Shown here: positions 45,125 through 53,981 of the stretch, piece by piece | How positions within the stretch are numbered: the stretch's first letter is position 1 | How the letters are laid out: the number at the start of each line of letters is the position of its first letter | Made by a program: the position numbers and the translations under genes | The notes under the pieces: generated by a model | Told to the model about the DNA's origin: nothing | What the model saw: the letters and a program-made list of their open reading frames with translations, nothing else | Databases searched by the model: none | From: Bacteroidota bacterium | GTDB lineage: Bacteria; Bacteroidota; Bacteroidia; Bacteroidales; VadinHA17 | Direction of reading: 5' to 3' | DNA: 58,131 nucleotides | NCBI GenBank assembly: GCA_018262715.1 | Contig: JADFDS010000013.1 | Span: 1 to 58,131 of the forward strand

Positions 45125-46477
45125 TTAGTTTATTGCAGGATTTTCATACTCACCTGTCAGGAAGAACCGGATGGTCAGTTCACGTATCACCAGTTGCAGT
45201 TTGGTCCTGAGAGCCTCTGTCTCCGCCGAGAACAGGGTAGTTCTGGCAGCAGAGTAATCAGTAACGTCTACAAGTCCCGATTCAAACTTCTTTTCAACGG
45301 CATTGTAAGACTTCCTGTTGAATTCCAGGTTGGCTTCAGCAGCGAGGTACTCCTGCTTTCCGCGATTGTAACTCAGACAGGCATTTTCTATCTCAGTATA
45401 GAGGTTGTTCTTCTCCAGTTCGAGCCGGAGTTCAGTGTCACTCTTGCGGATCCTTGCCAGTTTGATATTCCTGGTGGCGGAATACCTGTTGAATATGGGG
45501 ATATTCAGCGAGAGGTACACAGCCTGGCTGTTGTTGTTCTTCAGCTGGCTGGCAAAGGAGGCCTGATCTTCCGTATTCTCACCAAGCACCTTATAGTAAC
45601 CTGTATAGATGGCTCCTCCTGCAGAGAGGCCGGGAGCCAGCTGACCCTTAGCCGCAGCAAGCTGTCTTTCCGCTGCTTCGAGTTCGTACTCTATGGCCCT
45701 GAGCCTGGGGAGAACACGGGCTGCCACATTGTATACGCTGTCTGTTTCGTATCCGGTATTGCTGATCATTATCAAATCAAGGTCAGGGAGTTGAATGTCA
45801 AACTCCACACCTGACTGCAACTGAAGCATTTGTTTCAGCTGTGTCACCGCCTGGCTGGCGTTGTTCCGGGCTATTGTCCAGGTAAGCCTGTCGCCTGACG
45901 CCTGGCTCTCCATTTCATATTTCTTTGAAACCGATTCTTTTCCGGTCTCCACCATCCTTGTGATCCTGAAAAGCTGTCTCTCCGACAGCTCCATCTGCAT
46001 CTTCGCGGCTGCCTCCAGCCCTTTGGCGTAGGTGACCTGGTAATACTGCCCCATAATATCAACTATAAGTGTATTGCGGGCAACCTTTTCCGACTCCAGC
46101 CCTGCCTTCAGCATGAATTTGCCTGCGGCGATTGTGTTCAGGGTTGTGAACCCGTTGAAGAGTTCAACCGACGAGTTCAGGGAGTATGAGTTGCTGACAT
46201 TCTGCTTGAATGTGATCAGGTTGGTTACAGGGTCTATTGATCTCCCGAATCCTACCCTTGCATCGGAGCCCAGGTTGAGATCGGGAAGCAGATCCATCTT
46301 TGACTTTGTCAGGTTCACAGCCGCAGTCTCAGTAAGTAAAACCTGTCTCTGCAGCCCTGCATTATTCTCAAGTGCATAGGTTATGCAGTCACTCAGAGTC
46401 CATTTTGTTTCCTGGGCACTCAGTTCCCGGGGAAAAAAAGCTGCCATAACCAAAGCCATGCATATCAGATACTTCAT
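45125..46477 (-). CDS. TolC-family outer-membrane channel protein
   Basis: A 450-residue outer-membrane efflux protein: signal peptide (1-21, ELSAQ), then two long OEP repeats with the expected helical hairpins (NAGLQRQVLLTETAAVNLTKSKMDLLPDLNLG; ELEAAERQLAAAKGQLAPGLSAGGAIYTGYY). It closes with a helix ending in the FLTGEY motif common in Bacteroidota TolC-like proteins. It is the first gene of the minus-strand tripartite export operon, preceded by the possible sigma-54 site and 22-bp repeats. Confidence 0.93.
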   Translation of the reverse strand: MKYLICMALVMAAFFPRELSAQETKWTLSDCITYALENNAGLQRQVLLTETAAVNLTKSKMDLLPDLNLGSDARVGFGRSIDPVTNLITFKQNVSNSYSLNSSVELFNGFTTLNTIAAGKFMLKAGLESEKVARNTLIVDIMGQYYQVTYAKGLEAAAKMQMELSERQLFRITRMVETGKESVSKKYEMESQASGDRLTWTIARNNASQAVTQLKQMLQLQSGVEFDIQLPDLDLIMISNTGYETDSVYNVAARVLPRLRAIEYELEAAERQLAAAKGQLAPGLSAGGAIYTGYYKVLGENTEDQASFASQLKNNNSQAVYLSLNIPIFNRYSATRNIKLARIRKSDTELRLELEKNNLYTEIENACLSYNRGKQEYLAAEANLEFNRKSYNAVEKKFESGLVDVTDYSAARTTLFSAETEALRTKLQLVIRELTIRFFLTGEYENPAIN

Positions 46478-46503
46478 CTCAGTCCAAATTTTCGATGTTT
46501 TTA

Positions 46504-46519
46504 ATCAAAGAGTGTGCCG
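46504..46519 (-). promoter_or_regulatory. Candidate sigma-54 promoter for the tolC-macA-macB-like operon
   Basis: On the minus strand CGGCAC-ACTCT-TTGAT resembles TGGCAC-N5-TTGCA: GG and TTG are at the right spacing, with A in place of the usual C after TTG. The start would be about 46493, 16 bp before the ATG. No TAnnTTTG element is seen for this operon. The call rests on the match plus the upstream repeats and the nearby NtrC-type gene. Confidence 0.45.
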
Positions 46520-46566
46520 CACTCGTAATAGGCATATAATCAATAAGATGTAATTGCTGCTATTGT

Positions 46567-46610
46567 GGAAAGTGTAAAATAATCATACGGAGAGTGTAAA
46601 AGAATCATAC
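46567..46610. promoter_or_regulatory. Tandem 22-bp direct repeats, candidate activator-binding sites
   Basis: Two abutting 22-mers, 46567-46588 and 46589-46610, share 20 of 22 positions. The common core is GTGTAAAA followed by AATCATAC, with a weak GTGT/ATAC dyad. The 22-bp period is two helical turns, so proteins would bind the same face. They lie about 75-117 bp upstream of the inferred sigma-54 start for the minus-strand operon, a typical enhancer distance, and 111 bp before the plus-strand permease. Confidence 0.6.
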
Positions 46611-46720
46611 AATTCACCGGTTTTGGCAGGGTTAATATTCTGTTAATCAAGTAATAAATTGAAATTCTAAAGCATCCGGTTATTCCATTAGGTTTATTTT
46701 TATGACTAAAACAGAAAAGT

Positions 46721-49090
46721 ATGATCAGGAACCTTATCAAGACAGCTGTCAGGCACATTCTGAAACACCCCGGCTATAGTTTTCTTAATGTTCTCGGGCT
46801 GACGCTCGGCATTACAAGCGCGCTTTTTCTTCTGATATATGTCTCGGATGAGGTGAGTTATGACCGTTATCACGAGAAGGCCGACAGGATATACCGTGTT
46901 TCATCGAGGATAACGGAGACTGATGATCAGTTCACATGGATTGTTGCCCAGATACCCTTCGGGCCCCAGGTAGCGCAGGATTACCCCGAGGTGGAGGCAT
47001 ATGTCAGGTTCTTCAATATGCCTCGTGCACTTTATGAATACGAAGACAAGGAGTTTGTTGAGGAGGACTTTTTCTATGCTGACTCAGCCCTGTTTGATAT
47101 TTTTACGTACAGGGTGATTCGCGGAGACGCCCGGAGAGCGCTCCTGGAACCGAACAAGATTGTCCTTACGGAAACAGTTGCCGCGAGGTATTTCGGGGAC
47201 GGTGATCCGGTCGGCAGGACGCTTACTTCCGGTAACTCTGCATACGAGGTCACAGGGGTGATAGAAGATGTTCCTTCCAATTCCCACTTCAGGTTTGGAG
47301 CCCTCGCATCAAGAACAAATCTGCCGGAGCAGATTGGTTCATGGGGCAACTTCGGGGTGTTTACATATCTTCTTTTCCCGGAAGGGCTTGATGTCAAGGC
47401 TTTTGAAGAAAAGATGCAGGGGATGTATGCTGCGTATATGGAACCAATCTTCGGGCCGGTGAATGTCAAGGTTGAATACCTTCTCGAGCCGATCAGGGAG
47501 ATTCATCTGTACTCGACCAAGGAGGGAGAGCCGGAACCCACAGGAAGCATCACATATGTCTATATATTTGCAATTGTGGCAATCTTCCTTGTACTGATTG
47601 CCGCAATGAACTACATGAACCTTTCAACTGCCCGTTCATCCGGCCGGGCACGTGAGGTCGGCTTGAGAAAAGTTGTCGGATCACGCCGGGGCCCGCTGGT
47701 TTTGCAGTTTCTTTCCGAATCGGTCATATTCACAGTTTTGTCACTCGCAATAAGCATTATCCTGCTTATGGCGCTCCTTCCCAAATTGAATCTCCTGGCC
47801 GGAAAATCCTTTGACAGCAATGTAATATTCAGCCCCGTGGTACTGTTGGGCATGCTCGGAGTAGTATTGCTTGTCGGATTTATCGGCGGAAGCTACCCTG
47901 CATTCTTCCTCTCAAGGTTCAGCCCGGTTACCGTGCTCAAGGGAGAGCTTACCCACGGCACAGCAGGAAGTTTGTTTCGTAAAATACTGGTTGTTATTCA
48001 GTTTGCAGTTTCTGTAATAATGATAGTATGTACTCTGGTTGTTTTCAGGCAACTCAATTACCTGAAGAACATGGACCAGGGGTTTGATCAGAAAAATGTT
48101 CTCAGCCTTGACCTGAACGGACCGATGGCCATGAAATACCCTGTCCTGAAACAGGCCCTGCTGGAAAATCCCAACGTATTGTATGTGTCCTCCACATCCA
48201 CCCGGCTGGGAGAGGGCTCAGGAAAGCTCCTCTTTGACGTCGAAACCGACCAGGGCATGGTTCAGCGTGGAATTAACTTTGCAATTGCCGATCATGATTT
48301 TGTTGAAGCATTGGGAATTAAGATGGTACAGGGTCGGGATTTTCAGAAGGATATGCCTTCTGATACACTGACCGGGGTCATAGTGAATGAAACATTCGTC
48401 AGGCGAATGGGATGGGATGAACCGATAGGCAAGAAGGTTGAAGCTGGCGACGAGAACACGCTGAGAGCCAGGGTGGTGGGTGTAATGAAGGATTATCATC
48501 AGACAGGAATGTACAATGAGATTGAATCTCTGCTTCTGGCTTACCGGACTCTTAACAACATAGTCTATATAAAGGTCAGTGATGAGAATGTCGAACAGGC
48601 TCTCAGCCATATTGAATCGAGCTGGAAGGAGGTTTTCCCGGACCAGCCATACAGTTACACGTTCCTCTCAGAGCGGTTCAACAGGCAGTTTGAGTCTGAT
48701 GAAAAGCGAGGCCTGATCTTTACCCTGTTCACGGTACTGGCAATCCTGATTGCCTGTCTTGGCCTCTTTGGCCTGGCTTCATACACCGTGGAACAGCGAA
48801 CCAGGGAGATAGGCATCCGAAAGGTCTTCGGTGCAAATGAAGGCACGATATTGAAGCTTGTGACAAGGGATTTCATCATCCTGTCGCTGATCTCAATAGT
48901 CATTGCTTTTCCCGTTGCCTGGTATTTCATGAGCAAATGGCTGGAGAATTATGTCTATAAAAGCAGTATGGGTCCGGTGGTATTCATCCTGGCAGGCGTG
49001 CTGACTCTTGTGATAACCTTTGCCACAATCAGCTACAAGGCATACCAGGCATCAGTATCAAATCCGGCCGAAGCAATTAGTACTGTATAG
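46721..49090 (+). CDS. MacB/FtsX-type ABC transporter permease
   Basis: A 789-residue permease with the same two-module plan as the one at 38741: TM1 (about 20-40), MacB_PCD domain, FtsX core (NYMNLSTARSSGRAREVGLRKVVGSRRGPLVLQFLSES), a central TM, a second periplasmic domain and a terminal FtsX core (LASYTVEQRTREIGIRKVFGANEG). No ATPase domain. It is divergent from the TolC-adaptor-ATPase operon across the 22-bp repeats and probably shares its ATPase. Confidence 0.93.
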   Translation: MIRNLIKTAVRHILKHPGYSFLNVLGLTLGITSALFLLIYVSDEVSYDRYHEKADRIYRVSSRITETDDQFTWIVAQIPFGPQVAQDYPEVEAYVRFFNMPRALYEYEDKEFVEEDFFYADSALFDIFTYRVIRGDARRALLEPNKIVLTETVAARYFGDGDPVGRTLTSGNSAYEVTGVIEDVPSNSHFRFGALASRTNLPEQIGSWGNFGVFTYLLFPEGLDVKAFEEKMQGMYAAYMEPIFGPVNVKVEYLLEPIREIHLYSTKEGEPEPTGSITYVYIFAIVAIFLVLIAAMNYMNLSTARSSGRAREVGLRKVVGSRRGPLVLQFLSESVIFTVLSLAISIILLMALLPKLNLLAGKSFDSNVIFSPVVLLGMLGVVLLVGFIGGSYPAFFLSRFSPVTVLKGELTHGTAGSLFRKILVVIQFAVSVIMIVCTLVVFRQLNYLKNMDQGFDQKNVLSLDLNGPMAMKYPVLKQALLENPNVLYVSSTSTRLGEGSGKLLFDVETDQGMVQRGINFAIADHDFVEALGIKMVQGRDFQKDMPSDTLTGVIVNETFVRRMGWDEPIGKKVEAGDENTLRARVVGVMKDYHQTGMYNEIESLLLAYRTLNNIVYIKVSDENVEQALSHIESSWKEVFPDQPYSYTFLSERFNRQFESDEKRGLIFTLFTVLAILIACLGLFGLASYTVEQRTREIGIRKVFGANEGTILKLVTRDFIILSLISIVIAFPVAWYFMSKWLENYVYKSSMGPVVFILAGVLTLVITFATISYKAYQASVSNPAEAISTV

Positions 49091-49184
49091 AAATAATCTC
49101 GTAACATATAATGCAATTGGAAAATTTTCCTGTTGGTGCCGGAGTAAGACAGGGCAATTAAGCCGGAGATTATATTATATCACT

Positions 49185-49655
49185 ATGGTTGATGAGGCTC
49201 CTGAAAAAAGATTCATCCTTGATGTACACCTTGGAAGGCTGGCAAAATATCTAAGGCTGTGTGGCTTTGATTCTCTCTTCAGTGCCTTTTTTAATGACCG
49301 GGAGATAATTGAAGAGGCTGTAAGGGAGAGCCGGGTGATACTCACCCGTGACCGCCTGCTGCTGAAGAATGCAACTGCTGCAACAGGGTACCTTGTGAAG
49401 TCGCAATACCACGAAGAGCAGCTCCGGGAGGTATTCGAAGCGCTCAGGCTCAGAGAGCATGTCAGGCTCTTTTCAAGGTGCATAACCTGCAACGCAGTGC
49501 TGGAAGAAGTAAAGAAGGAGGAAATAGCCGACAGGCTTCTTGCTGACACAAAAAAATATTTCTCCGTTTTCAGGCGGTGTCCCGGCTGTGACAGGATTTA
49601 CTGGGAAGGCTCGCATTATGACAACATGAAGAAGAGCCTTGCATCACTGCTTTAA
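49185..49655 (+). CDS. Mut7-C RNase-domain protein
   Basis: A 156-residue protein; the ATG at 49185 opens the conserved region (KRFILDVHLGRLAKYLRLCGFD), while the longer frame from 49020 overlaps the permease gene. It has the Mut7-C pattern: a PIN-like half with LTRDRLLLK and a zinc ribbon with two Cys pairs (SRCITCNAVL, RRCPGCDRIYWEGSHY). Named after the Mut-7 exonuclease C-terminus, the domain is predicted to be an RNase; function in bacteria is unproven. Confidence 0.88.
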   Translation: MVDEAPEKRFILDVHLGRLAKYLRLCGFDSLFSAFFNDREIIEEAVRESRVILTRDRLLLKNATAATGYLVKSQYHEEQLREVFEALRLREHVRLFSRCITCNAVLEEVKKEEIADRLLADTKKYFSVFRRCPGCDRIYWEGSHYDNMKKSLASLL

Positions 49656-49706
49656 ACCGTAGTGCCGGTTCAGGCATAATATTTAGGTACAATCAGTTAA
49701 AATTAA

Positions 49707-49714
49707 TATTTTTG
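49707..49714 (+). promoter_or_regulatory. -7 element for the P-type ATPase gene
   Basis: TATTTTTG is a perfect TAnnTTTG; TTTA (49682-49685) is 21 nt upstream. It predicts a leader of about 115 nt that includes a GTCCGG/CCGGAC hairpin (49728-49746). Confidence 0.55.
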
Positions 49715-49834
49715 GTGCCTTGATTTAGTCCGGCCAATGCCCGGACCGACGTTTAGGACAATATCTGCTGTGAGGGCGGCGGATGATGCCGGTCGTAGGA
49801 GGGATTCAACAACAGAAATTATCTGAAAAGACAA

Positions 49835-52510
49835 ATGACAGAAGCGTACAGACAAGAAGCCGCTGACCTTATCAGGGAACTCGGCGCCAACGAATCATCA
49901 GGGCTGACCACGGCAGAAGTAAAGAAGAGGCAGGAGCAGTACGGCTTCAACCAGCTGGAGTCAAAATCGAAAAAGAGTTTTCTTCGGATGTTTCTGGAGC
50001 AGTTCAGGAGCTTCATGATAATTGTCCTCCTTATCGCAGCGGCCATCTCAGGAGTTGTCGGAGTAATGGAAGGAGAGGGACTTCTCGATACATATATCAT
50101 ACTTGGCATTCTGCTTGTCAATGCACTTATCGGGGCTGTCCAGGAGAAGAAGGCTGAAACCTCGCTGGAGGCTTTGAAGGAGCTTGCATCGCCTCTGTCG
50201 AAGGTGCTTCGCGATGGTGCCATCTCGGAGGTGAACACCAGGGAACTGGTGCCGGGTGACATTGTCATCCTTGAAACCGGGGCAGTGATCCCGGCTGACA
50301 TCAGGCTGACGGAGGCCATAAACCTCAAGATACAGGAATCATCGCTCACCGGCGAGAGTGTCCCTGTTGACAAGGTCACCAATGCATTGACCGGAGATGA
50401 TATCCCTCTGGGTGACAGGAAGAATATGGCCTTTTCGAGCGGCATGGTCACCTATGGCCGCGGCAGGGGAGTTGTTGCAGCCACGGGCATGCATACGGAG
50501 GTTGGCAAGATAGCTGACATGCTTCAGCATGCCGGTGAGACTGAAACTCCTATGAGTAAACGGCTTAACCAGCTTGGACGACTGCTTGGAATCGTAGCCC
50601 TTTCAATATGCGCTGTCATATTTGTGGTAGGTGTTCTCTATGGTAATTCGGTGATCAGCATGTTCATGACTGCAGTGAGCCTGGCTGTTGCGGCCATCCC
50701 CGAAGGGCTGCCGGCAGTGTCGACCATTGTCCTTGCAATGGGTGTTCAGCGGATGGTAAAGCGTAATGCCATAATAAGAACGCTTCCTTCCGTTGAGACA
50801 CTGGGCAGTGCAACCGTAATCTGTTCTGACAAGACCGGGACGCTGACACAGAACAGGATGACGGTTGTAGAAGCATATGTCAATCACAAGCATGATCTGA
50901 TTAACAGGAGTGCTCCCGGAAGCGTACTGAATGATGAAGAGAACAGACTGCTTTCAATATCAGTCCTCTGTGCTGACGCTACGATGAAAGTCAACCAGGA
51001 CGGAAAGTTTACCTTCACCGGTGATCCCACGGAGACAGCCCTGCTTGATTTCGGGGTGCTCTACAATGTTTACAAGGATGAGCTTGAGAAGTCATTTCCA
51101 AGGGTGGCTGAGATTCCGTTTGACTCCGAGCGGAAGAGGATGACCACCGTCAACAGGATGGGAGAGAAGGAGACGAGGGTGAATGTCAAGGGAGGTCTTG
51201 ACGAGGTGCTGAACGTTTGTGACAAGATCGTCATTAAGGGAGAAGTCAGGTCCATTGAGAAGGATGATATTGAGAAGATCCGCGAAGCCAATGAAAGTAT
51301 GGCCAATTCAGCGCTCAGGGTACTTGCTATGGCCTATAAGGATTATCACGAGGCGCCGCAGCAGGTGACAATAGGTCAGATAGAGAACGGACTGATCTTC
51401 ATTGGATTGCTGGGTATGATTGACCCGGCGAGACCGGAGGTGGTTGATGCTGTTGCCAGGTGCAATACAGCCGGTATCCGTCCGGTGATGATCACGGGTG
51501 ACCATAAGAGCACTGCACTTGCCATTGCACGTGAGATTGGCATTTACCGCGAGGGTGATGTGGCAATCACCGGCACAGAGCTGGAGAAACTCAGTGATGA
51601 GGAGCTGGAAAAATCGGTGTGCCGTTTCTCAGTCTATGCGAGGGTGGCCCCGGAACACAAGGTGCGGATAGTCAAGGCATGGCAGAGTCACAGTGAGGTG
51701 GTGGCGATGACCGGCGACGGCGTGAATGACGCACCGGCGCTAAAGCAGGCAGATATTGGCGCTGCCATGGGTATAGTCGGAACTGATGTCGCCAAAGGGG
51801 CAGCAGACATGATACTCACCGATGACAACTTTGCCACAATCGTCTCTGCCGTTGAGGAGGGACGAAGGATATATGACAATATTCTCAAGGTCATCCAGTA
51901 CCTTCTCTCAACAAATGTCGGAGAGATTTTCCTCATCCTGGTCACTTCGGTATTCAATATGGGGATGCCGCTGCTGCCGATACATATTCTGTGGATAAAC
52001 CTTGTTACCGACAGCCTGCCGGCGCTTGCCCTGAGTGTCGATCCGCCTGAGAAGGGGATAATGAACCGCAAGCCGCGCAACACCATGAAGGGATTCATGA
52101 CCAGAGGGATGGTGTGGCGTGTGCTCTACCAGGGACTGATGATAGGTTGTATTCCGCTGGTTTCCTATATCCTCGGCAAGCATGACGGTGGTGAGGTCCT
52201 GGGCCGCACCATGGCATTTGCAACGCTGATGTTCGCACAGCTGGTGCATGTACGTAACCTGCACTCCAATGAGAAGTCGTCATTCCTGTTCAATCCGTTA
52301 AGAAACAAGGCGTTGATCGGGGCAATATTTGTATCTGCCATGATCGGGCTGATAGTTCTGCTCGTGCCGCCGGTACGTGAGGCCTTCAGCCTGGCGGTAA
52401 TGGACCGTGAGCACTGGATAATTGTAATCCTTATGGCGCTGGCACCAATACCCGTTGTTGAGTTGTTCAAAATGTTCAGAATCAACGGTGTGAAGCCAGA
52501 CAAAGATTAA
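49835..52510 (+). CDS. Calcium-type (P2A) cation-transporting P-type ATPase
   Basis: An 891-residue ion pump. The cation_ATPase_N domain is followed by TMs, actuator LTGESVPV, the phosphorylation site SDKTGTLTQNRMT with Asp332, hinge MITGDHKSTALAIA and TGDGVNDAPALKQADIG. The TM4 motif PEGLPAVS and TM6 LWINLVTDSLPALALSVDP are typical of SERCA/PMR1-like Ca2+ pumps. It should export Ca2+ (or Mn2+) from the cytosol. Its long leader could be regulatory, but I recognise no riboswitch. The MFS gene follows 26 bp downstream. Confidence 0.95.
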   Translation: MTEAYRQEAADLIRELGANESSGLTTAEVKKRQEQYGFNQLESKSKKSFLRMFLEQFRSFMIIVLLIAAAISGVVGVMEGEGLLDTYIILGILLVNALIGAVQEKKAETSLEALKELASPLSKVLRDGAISEVNTRELVPGDIVILETGAVIPADIRLTEAINLKIQESSLTGESVPVDKVTNALTGDDIPLGDRKNMAFSSGMVTYGRGRGVVAATGMHTEVGKIADMLQHAGETETPMSKRLNQLGRLLGIVALSICAVIFVVGVLYGNSVISMFMTAVSLAVAAIPEGLPAVSTIVLAMGVQRMVKRNAIIRTLPSVETLGSATVICSDKTGTLTQNRMTVVEAYVNHKHDLINRSAPGSVLNDEENRLLSISVLCADATMKVNQDGKFTFTGDPTETALLDFGVLYNVYKDELEKSFPRVAEIPFDSERKRMTTVNRMGEKETRVNVKGGLDEVLNVCDKIVIKGEVRSIEKDDIEKIREANESMANSALRVLAMAYKDYHEAPQQVTIGQIENGLIFIGLLGMIDPARPEVVDAVARCNTAGIRPVMITGDHKSTALAIAREIGIYREGDVAITGTELEKLSDEELEKSVCRFSVYARVAPEHKVRIVKAWQSHSEVVAMTGDGVNDAPALKQADIGAAMGIVGTDVAKGAADMILTDDNFATIVSAVEEGRRIYDNILKVIQYLLSTNVGEIFLILVTSVFNMGMPLLPIHILWINLVTDSLPALALSVDPPEKGIMNRKPRNTMKGFMTRGMVWRVLYQGLMIGCIPLVSYILGKHDGGEVLGRTMAFATLMFAQLVHVRNLHSNEKSSFLFNPLRNKALIGAIFVSAMIGLIVLLVPPVREAFSLAVMDREHWIIVILMALAPIPVVELFKMFRINGVKPDKD

Positions 52511-52536
52511 AGCCGCAGGTGCGGACTTAAGATGAC

Positions 52537-53781
52537 ATGACAGGCGAGGGCAAACAGGATTCCGGGTCCGGAAGGGTGTTGCACGAATCCAGGATATTCG
52601 GGTTCGAAAGAAATATTCTTTTTACAGGCATGACCAGTTTTCTTACGGACACATCCGTCAAGATGATTTATTCGGTCATGCCGATGTTTCTAATGTCCAT
52701 TGGCGCTTCCAAGGCAAGTCTTGGACTGATTGAAGGAGTCGCCGAGAGCACGGCTTCTCTAATCAAGGCGCTGTCTGGTTTCTGGAGTGACAGGTTAGGC
52801 AGGAACAAGCCCTTCATGCTGGTCGGTTACGCCATCTCTGCAATCGTTCTTCCGCTGTATGCCTTTGTCATATCACCGATGCAGGTTCTGATTCTCAGGT
52901 TTGCCGAGAGATTTGGCAAGGGCATTCGCACGGCTCCCCGTGACAGCCTTATTGCTGCGTCTGTCACCAATAATGAGACAGGCAAAGGATTCGGTTTGCA
53001 GAAGGCGATGGACAACAGCGGCGCCATCGCAGGACCACTCATAGCATTTGCTGTCCTCAGCCTGTTCCCGGACAACTACCGGCTCATTTTCCTGATTGCC
53101 GGGATACCCGCCATTGCCGGGATTTTTGTCATAATATTCGGGATAAAGGAGGTGAAAAAGAATAAGACTGAGCTTCTGCAGAAGTTCCGCTTCAGGGATT
53201 ATCCGAAACGGTACTGGTTCTTTCTTGCCATCATCTTTGTTTTTACTCTCGGAAACTCGACTGATGCCCTGCTGCTCGTCAAAGCCAATGAGGCTGGGAT
53301 AAAGGTCGCTTTCATACCTTTGGTTTATCTTATAACCAATCTCGTGTCAGTTGTTGCTGCCATACCCGCCGGATCGCTATCCGACAGGATCGGGAAAGAG
53401 AGGCTGCTGGTAGCGGGGTTCCTGATTTACGCGGTGGTCTATCTCTTTTTCGGCATGAATGTGGGTGAGGGCGCTCTTTTTGTGCTCTTTGCACTTTACG
53501 GGTTATATTCGGCAGCTACTGACGGCATACAGAAGGCCTTTGTGGCTGATGTGGCAGACGCCAACAAGAAAGGGACTGCCCTTGGCATTTACAATGCCAT
53601 GCTCGGGATAACCCTTCTTCCTGCAAGCCTTATTGCGGGCATACTGTATGACAGGGTCAATTCATCCGTCCCTTTCATATTTGGCGCTGCCATGGCGTTA
53701 CTCGCCGCCATCCTGATGGCAGTCTACATGTTTACAGGCAGAAAGCACCCGGCAACAGACAGCAGACAACAATGTTTATAG
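52537..53781 (+). CDS. MFS transporter
   Basis: A 414-residue, 12-TM major facilitator. It has the characteristic LIEGVAESTASLIKALSGFWSDRLGRNKPFMLVG loop 2-3 motif and RFAERFGKGIRTAPRDSLIAAS, a signature of one bacterial MFS subgroup of unknown substrate. A second LSDRIGKERLLVAGF motif lies in the C-half. It is probably co-transcribed with the Ca2+-type ATPase. Convergent with the EamA gene across the 8-bp repeat array. Confidence 0.92.
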   Translation: MTGEGKQDSGSGRVLHESRIFGFERNILFTGMTSFLTDTSVKMIYSVMPMFLMSIGASKASLGLIEGVAESTASLIKALSGFWSDRLGRNKPFMLVGYAISAIVLPLYAFVISPMQVLILRFAERFGKGIRTAPRDSLIAASVTNNETGKGFGLQKAMDNSGAIAGPLIAFAVLSLFPDNYRLIFLIAGIPAIAGIFVIIFGIKEVKKNKTELLQKFRFRDYPKRYWFFLAIIFVFTLGNSTDALLLVKANEAGIKVAFIPLVYLITNLVSVVAAIPAGSLSDRIGKERLLVAGFLIYAVVYLFFGMNVGEGALFVLFALYGLYSAATDGIQKAFVADVADANKKGTALGIYNAMLGITLLPASLIAGILYDRVNSSVPFIFGAAMALLAAILMAVYMFTGRKHPATDSRQQCL

Positions 53782-53805
53782 CAGATAATCAATAATATAG
53801 GTTGC

Positions 53806-53981
53806 CAGACCCTCAGACCCTCAGACCCTCAGACCTTCAGACCCTCAGACCTTCAGACCCTCAGACCTTCAGACCTTCAGACCCTCAGACCTTCAGACCC
53901 TCAGACCCTCAGACCCTCAGACCCTCAGACCCTCAGACCTTCAGACCTTCAGACCTTCAGACCTTCAGACCCTCAGACCCT
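53806..53981. repeat. 22-copy 8-bp tandem array CAGACCYT
   Basis: Exactly 22 units of CAGACC(C/T)T over 176 bp, with no other substitution. The seventh base follows the order C C C T C T C T T C T C C C C C T T T T C C. It ends at the stop codon of the EamA gene on the minus strand and starts 24 bp after the MFS stop. It reads through as an 8-residue repeat in one frame, but this is not a gene. Confidence 0.95.

Noticed and set aside
46611-46720. Sigma-54 promoter on the plus strand for the permease at 46721
   Set aside because: TTGGCAG (46624-46630) has no -12 TTGC partner at the right spacing, and TATTTTTA (46695-46702) has no -33 element.
49715-49834. yybP-ykoY (Mn2+) or other known riboswitch in the P-type ATPase leader
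   Set aside because: I could not find the conserved junction motifs; only a simple hairpin is supported.
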